A stretch of 25,789 nt of DNA from the IMG/VR virus record IMGVR_UViG_3300033182_000028, positions 1-25,789 of that record. One strand, written 5' to 3'. This DNA is from a virus. The position numbers and the translations under genes are program-made. This document shows positions 22,637 through 25,789 of this stretch, piece by piece. A model generated the notes under the pieces. That model searched no databases. It had not been told where the DNA came from and saw nothing but the letters and a program-made list of their open reading frames with translations. Numbering within the stretch: the first letter of the stretch is position 1; the number at the start of each line of letters is the position of its first letter.

Positions 22637-23308
22637 TTAACAATTCCTGTGGTGTGTGCTAAAATGACATGTCCATATTCCTTCTGTGGTATTACCATCT
22701 GTCGGTTTATGACACTTTATACAACACACTCTGGGTCTATATTTCGCAACCTCAGATAATTTCTTTTTGGTTTCTTCCTTCAAACCACCATAGTTGGGAT
22801 GATTTTCACCACGCAATATTGGTGGTTTTATCTTCCCCTCTTTATATAGTCGTCTCATTTTCTCTGCATGTTCTGGGCGTTTCCTTCCAGTATTCTTTAT
22901 TCTTGCACACTCAGATGCATACAGAGCATTTTCTCTCTTTTCTTTTGAAGTTTTACCAGTTAGTGATTTTGATATTCTTTCTCTATGTTCGTCTGAAAAC
23001 ACTTTGTTTGCAGAAACATGCCAATTGTTACATACATTGAGAAAATCTTTCCTTTCGCCAGCATTAACCTTTGTGAGAAACTTATGTTCCCACTCAATCG
23101 CAGAATTACGATTATTAAAGGTTTTTCTTATAGAGATGATATCTGGGTCACCATGTTCAATTCTATACTTTTTAACATAGTTGGACGAGGTGAAGTATGA
23201 TTTCCAAAGTTCTTTTGGATTACAATTCTTAGCATACCTTACACCATAATATTTCATTCCTGTGGAAGACCACTCAATAAGGTAAGTATACGGTTGATAA
23301 ATAGACAT
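22637..23308 (-). CDS. GIY-YIG homing endonuclease with NUMOD3-like and zinc-ribbon parts
   Basis: A free-standing mobile endonuclease of 223 aa. The GIY-YIG domain covers about residues 7-90: YTYLIEW (first motif, YLI for GIY), MKYYGVRYAK (YYG for YIG, Arg24) and SAIEWEHKFL with the catalytic Glu. It is followed by a NUMOD3-like helix SDEHRERISKSLTGKT (105-120), a second RPEHAEKMRRL copy and a Cys/His ribbon CCIKCHKP to CHFSTHHRNC at the C-terminus. I chose the ATG at 23308 because AGGGAG is seven bases upstream; a longer frame to 23365 has no such site. It lies between a fibre gene and gene 17, with its own late promoter. It likely cleaves related phages at this locus. Confidence 0.9.
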   Translation of the reverse strand: MSIYQPYTYLIEWSSTGMKYYGVRYAKNCNPKELWKSYFTSSNYVKKYRIEHGDPDIISIRKTFNNRNSAIEWEHKFLTKVNAGERKDFLNVCNNWHVSANKVFSDEHRERISKSLTGKTSKEKRENALYASECARIKNTGRKRPEHAEKMRRLYKEGKIKPPILRGENHPNYGGLKEETKKKLSEVAKYRPRVCCIKCHKPTDGNTTEGIWTCHFSTHHRNC

Positions 23309-23312
23309 GCTG

Positions 23313-23329
23313 ATGCTCCCTAATAGCAT
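23313..23329 (-). promoter_or_regulatory. Hairpin holding the homing endonuclease ribosome site
   Basis: ATGCT/AGCAT pair over five bases around the loop ATTAGGG, so part of the AGGGAG ribosome site is in the loop and part in the stem, four bases from the ATG. A similar arrangement limits translation of T4 I-TevI from early transcripts. Here it is inferred. Confidence 0.45.
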
Positions 23330-23374
23330 TAGAGTTGGTAGGAATTGCAGTTCCGTGACCAACACCTTTTTTCA

Positions 23375-23382
23375 TATTTATA
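23375..23382 (-). promoter_or_regulatory. T4-type late promoter of the endonuclease-gene 17 unit
   Basis: Exact TATAAATA on the minus strand, predicted start near 23369, about 60 bases before the endonuclease ATG and downstream of the fibre terminator. It is the only visible promoter for gene 17. Confidence 0.85.
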
Positions 23383-23401
23383 ATAATAAAAGTCTCAGAG
23401 T

Positions 23402-23423
23402 AAAAACCCCTCACAGAGGGGTT
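23402..23423 (-). terminator. Intrinsic terminator after the fibre-like gene
   Basis: AACCCCTC, loop TGT, GAGGGGTT (8 bp), continuing into TTT. It begins seven bases after the stop codon of the 718-aa gene and separates it from the endonuclease-gene 17 unit. Confidence 0.88.
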
Positions 23424-23429
23424 CTACTA

Positions 23430-25586
23430 TTATTTAATCCAGAATGTTACTGCGTTACTGTAATCATTACGAGTGGAGTTCTGTCCTTCTTGACCAGTTC
23501 CAACATCATAATGAGCAGGGCCGTGATTGTCATCATAACCAAATAATTGTGATGCATCCGTATCTTGTCCAGATTGACCACCAGTTGCATGAACTGACCA
23601 TTTAGCATCACTACCGCCGTGAAGTTGTTGCATATTTGATGTTGGTGTGAATAATGCACGAGGAATCAAACCACAATTACCATAAGCACCATCAGAAATT
23701 CTATGTCCTACATAAGAACTATTAGTCCAACGAGAACCTTTGAAAGGCCCATCCTCTGCACCAGCACAAGTCTGTCCGTGTTTATTATCATATGTCGCAG
23801 AAAGTTGTTGGAAGTTTGTGTGTGAAGTATTAAATTGTAATCCTGACCAAGACCCACTAGTATTAAACAACCAATCACACCACGACTTTCTATCAGATGG
23901 GACATAATAAATCCAGTTTACAGAAGTTCCAGTTCTATTTGCAAAATCGGATGCACCCCATACCATAACACGACCATTTTGTTTACCATACCATTCATAA
24001 CCACCGAAGTCAGCACTCCATGCGTTTGCACCACTCTGAGAAATATCTGTCAATCCACGAACTGAGTTTGCTTGGTTTGTAACCTCAGAACCAGCATTTG
24101 CTTTATATCTTGCAACCAACATCCACCCAGCACCACCAGCATTCAAACAGTAAACTTGTTGAATACCACCATTGGGTGTTAGAATATAACGAGCACCATC
24201 TGAAAAACTATTATCAATACTATAAATGTAATTGGCACTTGGCGCTGGTTGAGAAGAACTAGTTCCATCCATCCATTTTCTTAGGATATTAAATACACGA
24301 GTTGTGGTGTTACCAGTTCCATCAGATGCATCAACTGAGAAGTTGTGTTGAACACCAGAAGAAGAATAAGTTCCATTCTGGTCAACTTTACTTGCAGATA
24401 CACTTAGTGTTGAATCTGCACTATTATAAGACAAAGGACTAATTACACTACCAGTAGAACCAGCAGCATAAGTTACAGTGGAACCTTCTGGGTCAGTAGC
24501 AGTTAATGCACTATGGGTGATTGTTTCTGGAGCAAGTGTAATAACTAGACTGTTATATCGCCCATAGTTTGCAGATGTATGTTCTGTATGAAAATCCAAA
24601 TATCTATACTTTGTAGTATCAGAAATAGATTCACTAAATGCAGTGTCATTAGATGAACTTGGGCTTGGATTTGTATAGAGTGTTGTCCAAGTTGACAAGT
24701 CATTAGACCCTCTCCAGTTCATTACTGTTCTATTACCATCTCCATCACGAACTGCCCATGCGATATTTGTAATCTGTCTAGGAATTTTTAGATCAATTCT
24801 CCAGAATCTAGCACCAGCATCGTATGATTCTGCATATCCAGTTGCAGAAGATGGGCCACCCGTATCGGTTAGAAATTTCAAAGAATCATATGTAGTCCCA
24901 CTAGCAAGACCAACTGGGTTAGTAGCCCATACATCGTAATCTGTTGCGTTTGTAGAATCAATAGTTGTTGCATAAGAAGAATCTTCATATACTGTTGTAA
25001 CACTGGTCAATGCCGCAGTTGTAAAAATAGGAGTTTCATCAATTGCAATCGCATCTTCTAAAACTGCATTAAGACCAGAACCGTTACTTACCTTTACATC
25101 AAGTGGTTCTGAAACAGTTCCGTCCAATGTATCTCCACCAGAATAAACAATAGTAATTTGCGAAGAAGAGTTTCTGGTAGAAGTAGTTGGTGTTTTTGTT
25201 ATTCCATTACCATCAACCAATACGGCAGTAGCAGTTGAGTCAAAATTCTGTCCAGTGATAACGATTGTCTGAGGGTCATCAGTTTCATCTAAACTAGTAA
25301 CATCAGTTGATGAAATTGTTGGGGGAGAAGAAATTCCTTGCCATCCAGACTGTGCTGTATATTGTTCCATCTGGTCTAGTTGTGAATTGAAACGAAGGTC
25401 ACCAATTTGTGCATTTGCTCTTTGAGCAGTTGTTCCAACAGGCATCTTTGCTGCTTCTGTTCCACTGATTTCTGTGTTGACAAAGAGACTATCTGTTTTA
25501 GTTAATGTAACCGCACCATCTGCTAGTTTTGCAGTTGTGATACCACCATCGGCGATTGAACTAAGTTTGAATTTGGTTAATGGCAT
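23430..25586 (-). CDS. Multidomain fibre/adhesin-like virion protein
   Basis: A 718-aa mosaic protein. The N-terminal about 90 residues have the fibre-type pattern ITTAKLADGAVTLTK and GTTAQRANAQIGDLRFNSQL with EQYTAQSGWQGI. Then come an IPT/TIG-like domain (about 88-184, PTISSTDV to VKVSNGSG), a discoidin-like beta domain (about 190-355, ARFWRIDLKIPRQITNIAW, NWRGSNDLSTWTTLY), an Ig/cadherin-like domain (about 356-440, DPEGSTVTYAAG) and a fibrinogen-like C-terminal domain (about 441-718: QQVYCLNAGGAGWMLVARYK, TSHTNFQQL, YGNCGLIPRA, ending NAVTFWIK). All are carbohydrate- or surface-binding folds. It starts one base after the gp16 stop. Probably a receptor-binding or surface protein; domain calls are by eye. 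Confidence 0.82.
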   Translation of the reverse strand: MPLTKFKLSSIADGGITTAKLADGAVTLTKTDSLFVNTEISGTEAAKMPVGTTAQRANAQIGDLRFNSQLDQMEQYTAQSGWQGISSPPTISSTDVTSLDETDDPQTIVITGQNFDSTATAVLVDGNGITKTPTTSTRNSSSQITIVYSGGDTLDGTVSEPLDVKVSNGSGLNAVLEDAIAIDETPIFTTAALTSVTTVYEDSSYATTIDSTNATDYDVWATNPVGLASGTTYDSLKFLTDTGGPSSATGYAESYDAGARFWRIDLKIPRQITNIAWAVRDGDGNRTVMNWRGSNDLSTWTTLYTNPSPSSSNDTAFSESISDTTKYRYLDFHTEHTSANYGRYNSLVITLAPETITHSALTATDPEGSTVTYAAGSTGSVISPLSYNSADSTLSVSASKVDQNGTYSSSGVQHNFSVDASDGTGNTTTRVFNILRKWMDGTSSSQPAPSANYIYSIDNSFSDGARYILTPNGGIQQVYCLNAGGAGWMLVARYKANAGSEVTNQANSVRGLTDISQSGANAWSADFGGYEWYGKQNGRVMVWGASDFANRTGTSVNWIYYVPSDRKSWCDWLFNTSGSWSGLQFNTSHTNFQQLSATYDNKHGQTCAGAEDGPFKGSRWTNSSYVGHRISDGAYGNCGLIPRALFTPTSNMQQLHGGSDAKWSVHATGGQSGQDTDASQLFGYDDNHGPAHYDVGTGQEGQNSTRNDYSNAVTFWIK

Positions 25587-25587
25587 C

Positions 25588-25789
25588 TTATTCTTTTCCC
25601 TTTAACATTTTTTGTAATTCGGCCGTGCTACCAACAAACAATGCATTAGTAACATTCTTAGGTGCAGAGTTAGGAACCTCTTTCAGTTTCTTCATCTTAC
25701 CTTGTAAGTCACCTAGTTTCTCAGTGACCTCTGCAACCTGTTTAATTAAGTTCCCAGCAACCTCATAGGTTCTAGGATGTTCTGATTCT
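25588..25789 (-). CDS. 16: Terminase small subunit, C-terminal part (gp16-like)
   Basis: The last 66 residues of a gene that enters from the right edge. They read ESEHPRTYEVAGNLIKQVAE, VTEKLGDLQGKMKKLKEVPN and KNVTNALFVGSTAELQKMLK, ending GKE. The coiled-coil helix followed by N-V-T-N-A-L-F-V-G-S-T-x-E-L-Q-K-M is the hallmark end of marine T4-like gp16. Gp16 forms the ring that recognises DNA and stimulates the gp17 motor. In T4 genes 16 and 17 are adjacent; here the fibre-like gene and the endonuclease lie between them. Its start is outside the window. Confidence 0.8.
   Translation of the reverse strand, partial: ESEHPRTYEVAGNLIKQVAEVTEKLGDLQGKMKKLKEVPNSAPKNVTNALFVGSTAELQKMLKGKE

Noticed and set aside
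22669-23040. Plus-strand open frame opposite the homing endonuclease
   Set aside because: Shadow frame; the GIY-YIG protein on the minus strand has recognisable motifs.
1-25789. CRISPR array, integrase, insertion sequence or photosynthesis genes
   Set aside because: No regularly spaced repeats, no transposase or integrase motifs and no psbA/psbD-like proteins were seen on either strand.

Overview
This window is a stretch of the core genome of a T4-like myovirus, probably a marine 'exo-T-even' phage of the cyanophage/pelagiphage type. The gene order matches that group: regA-62-44-45 on the left, then 46-47-55, then uvsW-uvsY, then 23-22-21-68-67-20-19-18-17-16 on the right. Other marks of the group are a shortened clamp-loader small subunit, an IbpA-type small heat-shock protein and a phage peptide deformylase. 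The DNA is AT-rich. No photosynthesis gene, tRNA or integrase is visible, so the host cannot be named from this window.

Nearly everything is encoded on the minus strand and is read from right to left. Right to left the regions are as follows. (1) The end of small terminase gp16, a 718-aa mosaic fibre/adhesin-like protein, a terminator, a GIY-YIG homing endonuclease with its own late promoter, and large terminase gp17. (2) One small plus-strand HNH-like zinc protein (20661-20960), divergent from the tail sheath gene. (3) The virion module: sheath gp18, tube gp19, portal gp20, core proteins gp67/gp68-like, protease gp21, scaffold gp22, major capsid gp23, and a second tail-tube-like protein. (4) The recombination and late-transcription module: uvsY, uvsW, an Sm-like-looking acidic protein, late sigma gp55, nuclease gp47/gp46 and peptide deformylase. 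(5) An accessory block of four tiny overlapping genes, a DUF932 protein, Hsp20 and a DUF3310-like protein. (6) The replication clamp and loader genes 45, 44 and 62, and the translational repressor regA.

The promoter map is consistent with this gene content. Six exact TATAAATA octamers on the minus strand and one on the plus strand lie in front of late or structural genes, and the window encodes gp55, the sigma factor that reads such octamers. Separately, near-consensus host sigma-70 promoters (TTGACA/T, 16-17 bp, TATAAT-like) lie in front of the four-gene accessory operon, DUF932, hsp20 and gene 55. Clear intrinsic terminators follow gene 23, the deformylase gene, hsp20 and the fibre gene.

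The best candidates for undescribed biology are RNA and layout features. They are a roughly 160-nt leader of the hsp20 mRNA with four hairpins and two alternative partners for one loop; an 86-nt RNA closed by a perfect 7-bp end helix that would start exactly at a late promoter just upstream of uvsY; the plus-strand HNH-like gene whose late transcript should begin at its AUG; and the fibre-like gene plus homing endonuclease placed between the two terminase subunits.
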